Shown: positions 29,335-39,637, numbered from the stretch's first letter. The stretch: 64,000 nt of DNA from Cytophagales bacterium (GCA_030446715.1 JAUJMU010000001.1:907297-971296); one strand, 5' to 3'. Numbers and translations: made by a program. The notes: generated from the letters alone by a model not told the origin.

Positions 29335-29967
29335 TTATTTTAACGCATACCCGATGCCGTTTCCCCGGTCCACCGGCGTAATTACCTGCCCCTCCGCAAG
29401 ATCGGTGAGCAGTTTTCCGGCGCGTCGTTCGGAGATATTAACCAGTTTGGCAAATCGTTTCGGGGTGATGAAGTCGTTTGTCTGGAGGTACTGCAGCAGC
29501 GTCTTTACGTTCGGCGACTGCAGGAGGGCTTTATCCACGGGAGCCGGTTCGTATTCCAGCGTCCTTTCGGCTGATTTGCCGGCGGGCATATTTTTGTCGT
29601 GCACCCGCAGGTACACCTGTTCCTCGCCTCTGTTGTCCTGTATCCGGTGCGGCTTCTGGTCGCTTTCATCAACGCGGATCAGGAGCACGTGCAGTTCCCG
29701 CAGGTGGTGGCTTTCGTAGACGAGGTCAATGGGTGGTTCGAGTAATCGTTCGGCGGCTTCTTCGATCTTGCCCATTTCCTCTCCCTCCGACAATATCCCG
29801 CTGATCTGACCGTCGTCTTCCACGCCCACCAGCAGAATGCCGCCTCTGGTATTGGCAAAGGCAGCCAGGGTGCGGGCAATTTTATCCGCACTTTGGATAG
29901 TGCTTTTAAATTCCAGCGTAAGGCTTTCGCCCTGATCAATCAACTCCCGTATTCCTGACTGTTGCAT
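29335..29967 (-). CDS. AlbA_2/Schlafen-type ATP-binding domain protein
   Basis: 210 residues. The N-terminal AlbA_2 domain (about 5-125) has the family's ESLTLEFKSTIQSADKIARTLAAFANTRGGILLVGVEDDG motif region (quoted in parts: LEFKST and NTRGGILLVGV). The C-terminal part (about 145-210) reads as a winged helix: VKTLLQYLQTNDFITPKRFA, ISERRAGKLLTDL. Proteins of this type are often called transcriptional regulators or putative DNA-binding proteins; the bacterial family role is not settled. It lies between bioA and bioB on the same strand, but nothing else links it to biotin. Confidence 0.8.
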   Translation of the reverse strand: MQQSGIRELIDQGESLTLEFKSTIQSADKIARTLAAFANTRGGILLVGVEDDGQISGILSEGEEMGKIEEAAERLLEPPIDLVYESHHLRELHVLLIRVDESDQKPHRIQDNRGEEQVYLRVHDKNMPAGKSAERTLEYEPAPVDKALLQSPNVKTLLQYLQTNDFITPKRFAKLVNISERRAGKLLTDLAEGQVITPVDRGNGIGYALK

Positions 29968-29974
29968 AGGTAGT

Positions 29975-30000
29975 GAGACGTGAGTATGTAGTAGTGAGAC
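29975..30000. repeat. Short tandem GTAGTGAGAC text
   Basis: GTGAGACGTGAGTATGTAGTAGTGAGAC-type low-complexity sequence. The complementary form ACTACTCAATACCTGATACTCAATACT occurs at 39955-39981 and ACTACTCAATACCTG at 56651-56665: an intergenic word family. Confidence 0.35.
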
Positions 30001-30130
30001 AGGAACTGCTCCCCGGGTGGCTAACTTCTAACCAGACTGGAGTATGAACAGACAGCCCTACGGAAACCGCATAGCGACTGTTGCCTGTTAAACCGCTATC
30101 TTACCCTGCGCCCTCTGCGGGTTTTCTCTT

Positions 30131-30190
30131 CGCTCTTTGCGTGAACTTCTTTCTTTTCACGCAAAGCCGCAAAGTTTTACGCAGAGGAGA
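30131..30190. repeat. CTTTGCG/CGCAAAG intergenic repeat
   Basis: CTTTGCGTGAA and TTCACGCAAAG form a hairpin, followed by CCGCAAAG and TTTTACGCAGAGGA. This is the well-known CGCAAAG...CGCAGAG type of dispersed bacterial repeat. It lies 3' of bioB. Confidence 0.55.
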
Positions 30191-30205
30191 CTATAAAGGC
30201 TGTTT

Positions 30206-31204
30206 TCAGAGATTGGGAATCTGTTCGAAGGTAACCGGAGCCTCGCCGTTCTTGAAGGCCGGGCGGGGATGCAGGTTCAGCACCTGAAACATTTCCTTAT
30301 CGCGGTCCACTTCCGGATTGGGCGTGGTCAGGAGCTTGTCGCCGGCAAAAATGGAGTTGGCTCCCGCCAGAAAACAAAGGGCCTGCTCTTCGGTGCTCAT
30401 GCGTACCCGGCCGGCCGACAGACGAACCATCGCTCTGGGCATGAGAATACGGGCCGTGGCAATCATCCTTACCATTTCCCACACCGAAACCCGCTCCTGG
30501 TCTTCCAGCGGCGTACCTTCTACCGGCACCAGAGCATTTACGGGCACTGATTCCGGGTGTTCCGGCAGCGTAGCCAGTACGTGCAGCATGCCAATGCGGT
30601 CATTTACCGTTTCACCGAGGCCAATAATGCCGCCGGAGCAGACGGAGATGCCACTCTTGCGGACGTGCTCAATGGTTTCCAACCGGTCGTCGTAGGTGCG
30701 GGTGGAGATAATTTCACCGTAAAATTCTTCGCTGGTGTCGAGATTGTGGTTGTAGGCGTAAAGGCCGGCATCTCTCAGTTTCAGGGCCTGCTCCCGGGTC
30801 AGCATGCCGAGGGTGCAGCACACTTCCATGCCCATGCCGTTGACACCCTTCACCATGTCCAGTACTTTGTCAAAATCGCGGTTGTCACGGACCTCCCGCC
30901 AGGCGGCACCCATGCAGAAGCGGGTACTGCCGCTTTCCTTCGCGTTGCGGGCCGCCGTCAGCACTTCATCCACTTCCATCAGCTTATGCACCTTCACGTT
31001 GGTGTGGTAGCGGGCCGCCTGCGGGCAGTAAGCGCAGTCTTCGGGGCAACCGCCGGTTTTCACCGACAGCAGCGTGCATACCTGCACCTCCTGAGGGTCG
31101 TTGTGCCGGCGGTGTACGGTAGCCGCGCGGTAAATCAGGTCCAGTACGGGAGAATGATATATGGTGGCGATTTCCTCGCGGGTCCAGTCGTTGCGGATCG
31201 TCAT
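30206..31204 (-). CDS. bioB: Biotin synthase BioB
   Basis: Radical-SAM enzyme that inserts sulfur into dethiobiotin. The ATG at 31204 gives 332 residues; an in-frame TTG three codons upstream is less likely. The Fe4S4 motif is CPEDCAYC (CxxxCxxC), preceded by LLSVKTGG, with [18 protein letters not shown] after it. The auxiliary 2Fe-2S ligands (cysteines in [27 protein letters not shown]) and the Arg in [10 protein letters not shown] are present. A TATTTTTG element lies 23-30 bases upstream. Divergent from the PorV-like gene. Confidence 0.96.
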   Translation of the reverse strand: MTIRNDWTREEIATIYHSPVLDLIYRAATVHRRHNDPQEVQVCTLLSVKTGGCPEDCAYCPQAARYHTNVKVHKLMEVDEVLTAARNAKESGSTRFCMGAAWREVRDNRDFDKVLDMVKGVNGMGMEVCCTLGMLTREQALKLRDAGLYAYNHNLDTSEEFYGEIISTRTYDDRLETIEHVRKSGISVCSGGIIGLGETVNDRIGMLHVLATLPEHPESVPVNALVPVEGTPLEDQERVSVWEMVRMIATARILMPRAMVRLSAGRVRMSTEEQALCFLAGANSIFAGDKLLTTPNPEVDRDKEMFQVLNLHPRPAFKNGEAPVTFEQIPNL

Positions 31205-31226
31205 AAGCGTCAAAAGTTGAAGTCTG

Positions 31227-31234
31227 CAAAAATA
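31227..31234 (-). promoter_or_regulatory. -7 element (TATTTTTG) for bioB
   Basis: Exact TAnnTTTG on the minus strand, 22 bases before the bioB ATG. Confidence 0.45.
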
Positions 31235-31319
31235 GAAGATTCAGCGGATTACCCTACATGGGTGAGGTAGGCAAATCAATCTCGCGGAGAGGAAGCGGTT
31301 TGCGGGTTATTTTTCGCTT

Positions 31320-32165
31320 GTGAAACATTTTTTCTGGCTGTACTTCCTTCCCTGCCTGATCTTTCCAGTCGCTGTTCATGCCAGCGGCGACCCTACTCCG
31401 GCCGGCGGAAGGAGTTGGGCACTGGCGGGTACAGCCATCACCCTTGCCGACGGTTGGGCGGTGTACAACAATCCCGGCGCTTTGGCACGGGTAAAAGACG
31501 CTTCCCTGATGACCGCCTGCGACGTCCGCTACGGCATGGCTGGATTCACGACCGTTGCCTTTGCGGGTGTACTGCCCCTTGCCAGCGGCAACGGCGGCAT
31601 CAGCGTTGACCGCTTCGGCGACCAGCTCTACAGCGAACAGCGGCTGGGAGTGGCATACAGCCACCAGATGGACCGCGTCAGTCTGGGCATGAAGGTCAGT
31701 TATACCCAAATTGCCATTTCTGAAGTGGGCGTAAAGGGCAGATTTGTATTCCAGTTCGGTGGTGTTGCCGAAATCACTCCGCAGTTGCTGCTGGGAGCCC
31801 ACATCTACAATTTCACCCAAGCCCGGCTGGCCGATTATCAGGATGAACGGCTTCCGACGGTGCTAAGTGCCGGAATATCCTGGCGGCCCGTGCCGCAGCT
31901 GATGCTGAACGTCGAAACCGAGAAGGATATTGACTACACAGCCCGTTTCAAAGGCGGCGCGGAGTATCAGATTGCCAAACCATTTTTCCTGCGGATGGGC
32001 CTCGCTACCAATCCGGGTACCAACCATTTCGGCTTTGGTTTCAAAGCAAAAAAGCTGAATCTGGATTATGCCTTCCGGACGCACCCGGCGCTGGGCCTGT
32101 CACATCACTTGTCCCTGTATCTGAAGCTGGAGAAGAAAGGAGCAAAGGCGAAAAATGCGGAGTAA
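31320..32165 (+). CDS. PorV/PorQ-like outer-membrane beta-barrel protein
   Basis: 281 residues from a GTG at 31320. A signal peptide (FFWLYFLPCLIFPVAVHAS) precedes GRSWALAGTAITLADGWAVYNNPGAL, the UPF0164/PorV-type N-terminal motif, and then beta strands ending in HHLSLYLKLEKKG. Shorter than PorV (about 400 residues), so it may be a smaller relative. PorV-type proteins act at the outer membrane in type IX secretion. Its last 11 bases overlap the start of the next gene, which suggests coupled translation of two outer-membrane proteins. Confidence 0.7.
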   Translation: MKHFFWLYFLPCLIFPVAVHASGDPTPAGGRSWALAGTAITLADGWAVYNNPGALARVKDASLMTACDVRYGMAGFTTVAFAGVLPLASGNGGISVDRFGDQLYSEQRLGVAYSHQMDRVSLGMKVSYTQIAISEVGVKGRFVFQFGGVAEITPQLLLGAHIYNFTQARLADYQDERLPTVLSAGISWRPVPQLMLNVETEKDIDYTARFKGGAEYQIAKPFFLRMGLATNPGTNHFGFGFKAKKLNLDYAFRTHPALGLSHHLSLYLKLEKKGAKAKNAE

Positions 32166-34369
32166 AAGAATTTTTCCGATGCCTGGGATTCCCTACAGGG
32201 TACACTTGAACCGGCTGTTGCTTCGCTTTTCTGCAATGGCCAGCCTTTTTCTTTTCCCCCTGAGTATTCAGGCGCAGGATTACCCCCGGCGGGAGATAAA
32301 CCTCGACCAGTTTATTCAGGACCTGTTCGGCCAGCCCTCGGAAGACGTAAACTACGAAGACCTGTACGAATCACTCTTCCAGCTTTACGCCAATCCGCTG
32401 GACCTCAATACTGCCACCCGGGAAGAACTGGCCGCCACCTTCATTCTCTCCGAAACCCAGCTGAACGCATTTTTCCGCTACCGCGAAGCAAACGGACTGC
32501 TGCTTTCTGTGTACGAACTACAGGCGGTTCCGGAGTTTGACCTGCCTGCCATTTACCGGCTGCTGCCTTTCGTGGAGGTGCAGAACAGCCGGGCCGGTAC
32601 GCAACCGTTCTGGCAGCGGCTCGTGCAGGAGCCAAACAATGCCCTGCTGCTCCGGTACAGTCAGGTGCTGGAAAGGAAAAAGGGCTTCGCCCCCGCCGAC
32701 ACGGGTCGCAGCGGCGAACTAAACCAACGCTATCTTGGGTCGCCGGGGCAGTTGTATGCCCGCTTCCGGGTCAGCCACGCCCGCGATTTCAGCTTTGGCT
32801 TTACGCTGGAAAAAGACGCCGGGGAGCAGATCGTCTGGCAGCCGCGGACCCGCCGTTATTATTCTGACTTCATATCCTTCCACGGAATGCTGGAAAACCG
32901 GGGCCGGTGGAAAAAGCTGATATTGGGCGATTATCAGCTCCAGTTCGGACAAGGTCTGTTGCTGGGTGCCGGCTTCGTAATGGGCAAAGGCGCTGAAACG
33001 ATCACCACCACCCGTCGCAATCAGCTCGGCATCCGGCCGTATACCTCCGCCATGGAATCGGGCTACTTCCGCGGCGCGGCGGCTACATATAACATTGGCC
33101 AGTTTGACCTCACCGGCTTCTATTCGGGTATCCGCCGCGATGCGGCCCTGTTGGCGGCACCCGATACGTCGGATACTTTTTTGTCGGAGGATTTTATTCA
33201 GACCTTGCAGGTAACCGGATACCACCGGACGACGAGAGAACTTGGGGCAAAAGGAAACGTTGGTGAAAAGGTAGCAGGCAGCAACCTCAGTTACCGGAGC
33301 CGGGACAATACCCTGCAACTCGGCGCTACGGCGCTGTTTACCCGGTACAGGGTGCCGCTGATCCGGAAAAAGTCGGATTACAACCAGTTTGAATTCAACG
33401 GCCGCGACAACTGGAACGTGAGCCTGAATTACAGCTACCTCTGGCAGAACATTAACCTGTTCGGCGAAGTGGCCCGTTCAAAAGCAGTGGCATAGGTGCG
33501 GTCTCCGGCCTGATTGCCAGCCTGACGCCCCGCGCCGACCTGACCCTGCTGTACCGGCGCTACGACCGCAACTTTCACAGTTTTTACGGCAATGCTTTGG
33601 GTGAAAATACCCGCAACATCAACGAGCAAGGATTGTACTGGGGACTCAAACTAACGCCCCTGCGAAGAGTCACCCTGAGTGCCTACCACGACCAGTTTCG
33701 CTTTCCGTGGCTGAAGTACCGCGTGGATGCGCCTTCCAAAGGCTACGAATACCTGCTGCGGCTGGCCTATCAGCCCTCCAGAACGGTGCTGCTGTTTGCC
33801 CAGTTCCGGGAGGAAAGCAAAGAGATGAACCAGTCGGGCGGTACGCTGCCCATTGACTTTCTGGCGGCGGCCCGGCGGCGCAACTGGGTGCTGAACGCTG
33901 ACTACGGGGCGGGAAAAGTGATCAGTCTGCAGACCCGGGTACAGGGCAGCAGTTACCGGCAAAGCAACGGCGCTACGCATGGTTACGCCATTCTGCAGGA
34001 CGTAAACCTGAATCTGGGGAAGCTGAAGGCGAGTTCCCGCTTCGCTCTTTTCGATACCGATGACTATGACAACCGGCAGTACGCCTACGAGAAAGACGTG
34101 CTGTACGCCTTCTCCCCCTGCCGGCCTATTCCGAACGGGGCATCCGGCAGTACCTGCTCCTGCAGTACCAGCTGAGCGGTCACCTCGACCTGTGGGTGCG
34201 CTACGCCCGCACCGGACTGCGCAACCGCGACACAACCGGCTCCGGACTCGACGAGATCAGTGCGCCGCACAAGTCAGAGGTAAAGGCGCAGGTGAGGCTT
34301 TCATTTTTAGGTGCAGATTCCGTCCGCAACAGGAAACCAACCAGAGGAGCAATGTCGCTGCCAGTTTAG
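32155..34369 (+). CDS. Helix-hairpin-helix (ComEA-like) plus beta-barrel protein, frameshifted twice
   Basis: ATG at 32155, signal peptide to about residue 41 (LFLFPLSIQAQ). A ComEA-like HhH region follows (about 75-125: ANPLDLNTATREELAATF, FFRYREANGLLLSVYEL), then a long series of barrel strands (GRWKKLILGDYQLQFGQG, GIRPYTSAMESGYFRGAAA). The frame breaks at 33480-33483, where A4 would need A5 to read RSKSSGIGAVSG, and at 34114-34118, where C5 would need C6 to read FSPLPAYSERGIRQYL. With both repaired, the protein is about 735 residues and ends near 34369, or near 34308 (VRLSF) if a further T-run slip is allowed. Members of this Cytophagales group are unassigned; the HhH may be structural rather than DNA-binding. 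Confidence 0.7.
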
Positions 34370-34407
34370 GAGCAGAGGTTGACTATCATCCATGGTGATA
34401 TACGCAA

Positions 34408-34452
34408 AAGAAAAAGACGACTAAAGGGATGATCTTTAGCCGTCTTTTTCTT
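34408..34452. terminator. Bidirectional terminator
   Basis: AAGAAAAAGACG-A-CTAAAG pairs with CTTTAGCCGTCTTTTTCTT around a 7-base loop. It has A-runs and T-runs on the two arms and lies between convergent genes. Confidence 0.85.
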
Positions 34453-34465
34453 GTAGTGCTTCTTT

Positions 34466-36115
34466 TCAGTACCAGTTTATATCCTTTATCCTAGTAGGCA
34501 CTGACGCTCCGTCTTCAAATATCTCAACGCGTACACTGGAATCATCACCTGTTTCTAAAAGAGGTCTCATCTTCTGATTGACTATCACTACCTGATTAGT
34601 AGCTTCAAATTCATATTCCTGTACTTCAACTGATCCGTCGTAACTATAAAAAGTCTTATTCCAGGTAAAGAAGTAGTCATTGTCAGACACTGCAATTTTC
34701 CTCTTCGAAGTAATTCTTACCTTAATTTTATGGACAAATGGAATGGCGGCCGACATACCACTTTCACCATAAAAAGTTTTGGTTTCTGTACCTCCATGAA
34801 TGGTATTCTGATCAAGTATATTGCTTTCGTTGTGGGCGAAGTAAAGGATTTTATCAAGCGGCGAAAATGTTCTGTCTCCAACAACTATGAAATTTCTGAC
34901 CCGATTTGGTAAGGAACTTCCATTTTCAAAAACTTCAATTTTAACTCTTGCTGTATCGCCTCCGTTAATTTCCATTTTAACGGCGCTACTGACAGTTTCG
35001 CCAAACCTTGTTATCTGATATTCGCCAACCGTGTTATCAATGCTACTCCAGTGACTATTGGTTTGTATATCCATTCTAGACATTGGATTATTACTATTAG
35101 TCTCATATGTCATCTTTATCCGCACATTGGTTCCGCTTGGGGCGTTAGCAGATAGGCTAAAGGTGTTCCGGAATATAGGGAATCCGTACCAATGATAATC
35201 ATCAGCTCTTGGCAGAATGATAATGCTGGCAGTATCGGCCAAAATGTTTTTACCATAGTTGCCGGTGAGTGGGTATTCGACTTTTTTGTTAAAGACAAAG
35301 GCTGTATTGCTGATAAAATTATTTACGTGTTTTTCAAAATCACCGGCCGTTACATTCAAGCCTAACTGGCTGTACCGTCTGGCAACATTCTCCCTGACCG
35401 CCTTCTGATCTAGTAACACGGCTTCGTTAATCAGTTCAGATTGCAGGGTTTCATTATCCAAAGTACCATCTGCCTCTATGTCGAGACTGATTCTGGATAG
35501 CAGTTCGGTTAATTCCGACTCTGTGCGCTTACTCTGTAGAATAGCTGAAATTGCCAGTAATATAGCATTGTCTTCACCAGCCTCAGCAATATTCAGCTTT
35601 TCGGAACTGATGACATCCGATTTTGTAATGTTGAAAAGAGACAATAATTCCTGCTGGGCTTTTTTCTTGGCTTCGTCAAAAGACAACCGGTCGCCGCTTA
35701 GAAGATGTTCTACCCTGCTTTTTTCAAGGTGCGTCAGTAAGTTGACATTTATGCTCGCACTCCTTGAAACATCGGCTATTGCAGACAAGGTCAGTGGAGC
35801 AGAAGAAAGTTTACCACTCACTTCATTGAAATAATATCCATTGGCCCTTAATTCTACGTATCCGGAAGATAATTTCAGATCCTGAAGGGAAAAAGCTCCC
35901 TCATCATTCCTGATGGAAGCAGTAAAGGTTTTGCCTGTCTGACTCAGATTATGATTCAATTCGGATACAGTGATGTTGGTTCCGATTATAAATGGGCCTT
36001 TTTGTACATAGCCATTCAGAACAGCAATATTGATCGGAGCTTCTGAATCTTTGTTACAGGCGTTTAAAAAAGGTAAAGCCAACAGAAAAAACGGCAACAG
36101 GTAGTTTTTTTTCAT
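34466..36115 (-). CDS. Large lipoprotein of unknown function
   Basis: 549 residues. Lipoprotein signal (NYLLPFFLLALPFLNAC, lipobox LNAC). The front half has the text LNGYVQKGPFIIGTNITVSEL and ADVSRSASINVNLLTHLEKSRVEHLLS, as in Bacteroidota and delta-proteobacterial secreted lipoproteins that begin with a carboxypeptidase-regulatory-like fold. The rest is beta-rich, with a repeated unit: VKIEVFENGSSLPNRVRNF near residue 410 and VRVEIFEDGASVPTRIKDI at the C terminus. Base composition is clearly more AT-rich than its neighbours, a sign of acquisition. No family function known. Confidence 0.65.
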   Translation of the reverse strand: MKKNYLLPFFLLALPFLNACNKDSEAPINIAVLNGYVQKGPFIIGTNITVSELNHNLSQTGKTFTASIRNDEGAFSLQDLKLSSGYVELRANGYYFNEVSGKLSSAPLTLSAIADVSRSASINVNLLTHLEKSRVEHLLSGDRLSFDEAKKKAQQELLSLFNITKSDVISSEKLNIAEAGEDNAILLAISAILQSKRTESELTELLSRISLDIEADGTLDNETLQSELINEAVLLDQKAVRENVARRYSQLGLNVTAGDFEKHVNNFISNTAFVFNKKVEYPLTGNYGKNILADTASIIILPRADDYHWYGFPIFRNTFSLSANAPSGTNVRIKMTYETNSNNPMSRMDIQTNSHWSSIDNTVGEYQITRFGETVSSAVKMEINGGDTARVKIEVFENGSSLPNRVRNFIVVGDRTFSPLDKILYFAHNESNILDQNTIHGGTETKTFYGESGMSAAIPFVHKIKVRITSKRKIAVSDNDYFFTWNKTFYSYDGSVEVQEYEFEATNQVVIVNQKMRPLLETGDDSSVRVEIFEDGASVPTRIKDINWY

Positions 36116-36390
36116 AAAAATGTGTTACAAATAAAGGAAATTATACCTTGTAGCGAGGAATGAGAGCAGTAGCCACGTAGTATATTCAGGTCTTGCAAAC
36201 CAAAGCAAAGCCCTTTTATTTCCTTCCGGAAACATTGCAAAATGCTGTCAATGTCAGAAAGTAGCCTAAATACCCTTTCCACCTTAAAGTGATTTTTTGG
36301 CTGCGTCGCCAGATGACAGATTTGAATCGCCGGATTTTATTTTTATCATTAAGGTCTCCTTCTTTCATCCAAACCGCAACCTGAAACCCT

Positions 36391-37452
36391 ATGGAAGGCA
36401 CCGCCTTGGTCCTGACCAACAACCAACTGGGAAAATCTCCCGCCAAAACCACGCACGGACTCATCCGGGGCACCTCCCGCTACCGCATCGTGGGCGTGAT
36501 TGACCAGCACTCCGCCGGCCGCGATGCCGGTGAGGTGCTGGACGGAAAGCCGCGCAATATTCCGGTATTTGCCTCACTTGACCAGGCGGTCCGGGAGACC
36601 AGCAAACCGGATTACTGCCTCATTGGCGTGGCCACCAAAGGCGGTAAGCTGCCGCCGGAGATGCAGACAATCGTAGCGGAAGCCTTGAAAAGGGGAATTT
36701 CGGTTGTAAATGGCCTGCACGAAGCCATCGGCGAAAAGCCCGAACTTGCCGCGCTGGCCGCCCGGTCCGGAGCCCGGATTCTGGACATCCGCAAGCCAAA
36801 GCCCAAAGATCAGCTGCACTTCTGGACCGGCAGCATCCGGCGGGTCACCTGTCCGCGGGTGGCCGTGCTGGGTACCGACTGTAATCTGGGCAAACGCACC
36901 ACGGCCCGGCTGCTGACCGAAGGTTGCTGCAAGGCCGGCCTGAAAGCCGAAATGATCTACACCGGCCAGACTGGCTGGATGCAGGGCGGCCGCTACGGAT
37001 TTATCTTTGACTGTACGCCCAATGACTTCGTTTCCGGCGAGGTGGAGCACGCCATTGTCACTTGTTTTGATGAACAGCAGCCGGACGTGATATTTGTTGA
37101 AGGACAATCAGCGCTGCGCAACCCGAGTGGCCCGTGCGGTGCCGAGTTTCTGGTATCCGGTGAGGCCCGCTACGTGGTGCTGCAGCACGCCCCGGCCCGC
37201 AGATACTACGACGATAATGAACACGCCGGCGCCCTGATCCCGTCTCTGGCCTCCGAAATTGAACTGATCCGCTTCTACGGTGCCGAAGTGATTGCCGTAA
37301 CGCTGAATACGCTGGGTCTTACGGAGGAGCAGTCAGCCGGGTGGCAGCGGAAGTTGGAGGCAGAGCTGGGTCTGCCGGTAGTGCGGCCGCTGGAGGATGG
37401 CGTGGAACAGTTGGTAAAACTCACCAGGGAAATTATATACCGGCACCAGTAG
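36391..37452 (+). CDS. DUF1611 family protein (DgcN-like)
   Basis: 353 residues. An N-terminal Rossmann-like domain (IVGVIDQHSAGRDAGEVL, FASLDQAV, DYCLIGVATKGGKLP) precedes a P-loop domain (VAVLGTDCNLGKRTTARLL, then TGQTGWMQGGRYGFIFD and FVEGQSALRNP). This is the two-domain DUF1611 architecture. A member (DgcN) has been described as an N-acetyltransferase of bacterial D-glutamate catabolism, acting with a dipeptide-epimerase-like partner (DgcA). No epimerase gene is in this window, so the function here is open. Overlaps the following convergent gene by 20 bases. Confidence 0.75.
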   Translation: MEGTALVLTNNQLGKSPAKTTHGLIRGTSRYRIVGVIDQHSAGRDAGEVLDGKPRNIPVFASLDQAVRETSKPDYCLIGVATKGGKLPPEMQTIVAEALKRGISVVNGLHEAIGEKPELAALAARSGARILDIRKPKPKDQLHFWTGSIRRVTCPRVAVLGTDCNLGKRTTARLLTEGCCKAGLKAEMIYTGQTGWMQGGRYGFIFDCTPNDFVSGEVEHAIVTCFDEQQPDVIFVEGQSALRNPSGPCGAEFLVSGEARYVVLQHAPARRYYDDNEHAGALIPSLASEIELIRFYGAEVIAVTLNTLGLTEEQSAGWQRKLEAELGLPVVRPLEDGVEQLVKLTREIIYRHQ

Positions 37453-38562
37453 ACGAACCGCCGGTCAGCAGTTCTTCCATTGCTTTGCATTGCAGGTGGT
37501 ACCCGAAGGTACTGAGGGCGTATTGCTGTGCCGCCTGCCCCAACTGCTTCCGCCCGGGGTTGTTCATCATATTTTCCAATGCTCCGGCAAGGGCCTTTTC
37601 ATCTTTGGGAGGGATCAGCATCCCATACCTGCCCTCGCCGAGCAGCTCGGGAGTGCCACCGGTATTTGTGCCGATGACCGGCAACCCGGCGGCCATCGCT
37701 TCAATGGTAACCATGCCGTAGGTTTCGCCGAGGGAAGCCATCACGAATACATCAAGGGCTGCGTAAGCCAGAGCCGTTTCTTCTGTATAAGGGTGAAAAT
37801 GAACCAGATTCTCAATGCCCTGCTCACCCGCTGTCTGTTGCAGGGAAGCCGTGTACCTGCCGGTGCCGCCGCGCGTTTCCTCTCCGACAATGAGCACATG
37901 CAGGGGTTGTCCGGCCCGGTGCAGGTGACCGGCTGCCTTGAGGAGGTAGTGATGTCCTTTATCCGGGTGAAGCCGGCCCACAATTCCCGCTACGAATGCG
38001 TCAGGCGGCAGTCCGTAAAACAAACGTGCTTTTTGCCTCTTCTCTTCCACTCCTTCAAATTGCTTCAGATCAATGCCTAAAGGAATGACATGAATCCGGC
38101 CGGGCGGCATCCGGGTCTTTTCCCGCACCTGCCGGGCCAGCAGTTCCAGAGGGGAAATCCAGGCAGTCAGACTCGGTAGAGCAGCGTCTGGACCAGACCC
38201 TTCTTGGACACTCCCAACTGCATGTGTTGCTGATAATATAACCTCAGCCGGGGATAAAAAAATATTTTGGCCCAGCCGGCCACGTAATTATCCTTGGCAA
38301 CTGAGATGATCAGTGATTCGATACGCCGCTCCTTAAGCAGGCTGGCCAGCCGGGAAGCAGCTTTGATATCGGCGTATTTGACTCTTACGTCAAATGGCAC
38401 TACCATTACTCCCTCCTGCCGGGCTTTCTCATACACCGGCGTTTCGGGTCTTCCCAGCAGGGTAACTTCATGCCCCCGTTCCCGCAGCCGTACCGCAAAC
38501 CGGTAAACGTTCATTTCAAGTCCGCCCCAGGCTGGAGAAATGCATAGCAAGGCTATTTTCAT
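37433..38562 (-). CDS. GT4 family glycosyltransferase, frameshifted near 38170
   Basis: The N-terminal Rossmann domain is from 38562 (MKIALLCISPAWGGLEMNVYR, GHEVTLLGRPETP). After LLYRV the frame hits a stop; the text resumes in another frame as TAWISPLELLARQV and then VIPLGIDLKQFE, VGRLHPDKGHHYLLKA, and the donor-binding motif LGETYGMVTIEAMAAGLPVIG with the EX7E glutamates. One inserted base would join both halves into about 375 residues. Probably transfers a sugar from a nucleotide donor onto lipopolysaccharide or capsule; acceptor unknown. Divergent from the GT2 gene at 38763. Confidence 0.8.
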
Positions 38563-38727
38563 CGAAGTAAAATTATTTAGTCAGCCGACGCGGCTGGTCC
38601 GGCCAGAACTCCAGCAGACAGTCCGCAATTTTACTCATATGAACCGAAAAACCTGTGGCAATGGCTGCCCGAAAGCAGGCATGGTAATGCGGCACCCTTG
38701 CCCTTAGCGAAACCTGACAAATTCTGA

Positions 38728-38735
38728 TACTTTTG
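38728..38735 (+). promoter_or_regulatory. -7 element (TACTTTTG) for the GT2 gene
   Basis: Exact TAnnTTTG, 27 bases before the GTG start at 38763; the leader would be about 20 bases. Confidence 0.45.
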
Positions 38736-38762
38736 TCACCATCGCTCTTTACCCCAGTCACT

Positions 38763-39637
38763 GTGAAAGTCAGCGGCTTCACTTTCGTACGGAATGCCAT
38801 TCAATTTGATTACCCGGTCGTAGAAGCAATCACTTCAATCTTACCGATTTGTGACGAGTTTGTGGTAGCGGTTGGAAACTCCGGCGACGGGACGCTGGAA
38901 CTTGTTCAATCTATCAATTCAAGTAAGCTACGCGTTATCGAAACGGTTTGGGATGATACGCTGCGGGAAGGGAAAAAGTATTGGCCGTTGAAACAAATAA
39001 AGCGTTCAACGCTGTTTCGCCGGACAGTGACTGGGCTTTTTACATTCAGGCGGATGAAGTAGTGCACGAAAAGTATCTTCCGGTTATTCAACAGGCAATG
39101 TTAAAATTCAAGGATTCGCCGGAGGTAGAAGGGCTGTTGCTGAAATACTTACATTTCTACGGCTCATATGACTACATTGGTGATTCCAGAAAATGGTACC
39201 GGCGCGAAATCCGGATCATACGTAACGACCAGGAGCAGATTACCTCATACAAAGATGCGCAGGGCTTTCGTAAAATAAATAACATGAAGCTGCACGTGAA
39301 GTTGGTTGATGCCTTTATGTACCACTACGGCTGGGTCAAGCACCCCATGTACCAGCAGAGAAAGCAACACACTTTCCATAGGTACTGGCATGATAATGCG
39401 TGGATGGAAAAAAACATTCCGGATACGGTAGAGTTCGATTACTCGAATGTTGACTCGCTGCTGAGGTTCACCGGGGAACATCCGTCTGTTATGCAGCAGA
39501 GAATTACCCAATCCAACTGGCAGTTTGACCATGACATCACCAGAAAAAACTACGGCCTGAAAAAGAGGGTGTTGACGGGCATAGAAAAGTTTACCGGCTG
39601 GCGGATTGGTGAGTACAAGAATTACAAAATTATCTGA
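38763..39637 (+). CDS. GT2-like glycosyltransferase, frameshifted at 38973-38977
   Basis: GTG start giving MKVSGFTFVRNAIQFDYP, then CDEFVVAVGNSGDGTLELV, the GT-A donor fold. The frame is lost at GGGAAAAAGTA. With A6 instead of A5 it reads REGKKVLAVETNKAF and continues SDWAFYIQADEVVHEKYLP (the QADE acidic motif for metal and donor), ending ...GWRIGEYKNYKII at 39637. About 291 residues when repaired. The AFYIQADEV text is typical of Bacteroidota glycosyltransferases annotated as family 2. Substrate unknown. Confidence 0.75.

Noticed and set aside
38573-38800. 75-codon minus-strand frame upstream of the GT4 gene (RVPHYHACFRAAIATGFSVH)
   Set aside because: Looks mildly protein-like, but covers the promoter and start of the GT2 gene and matches no family I know. 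Could be a leftover gene end; not supported enough to list.
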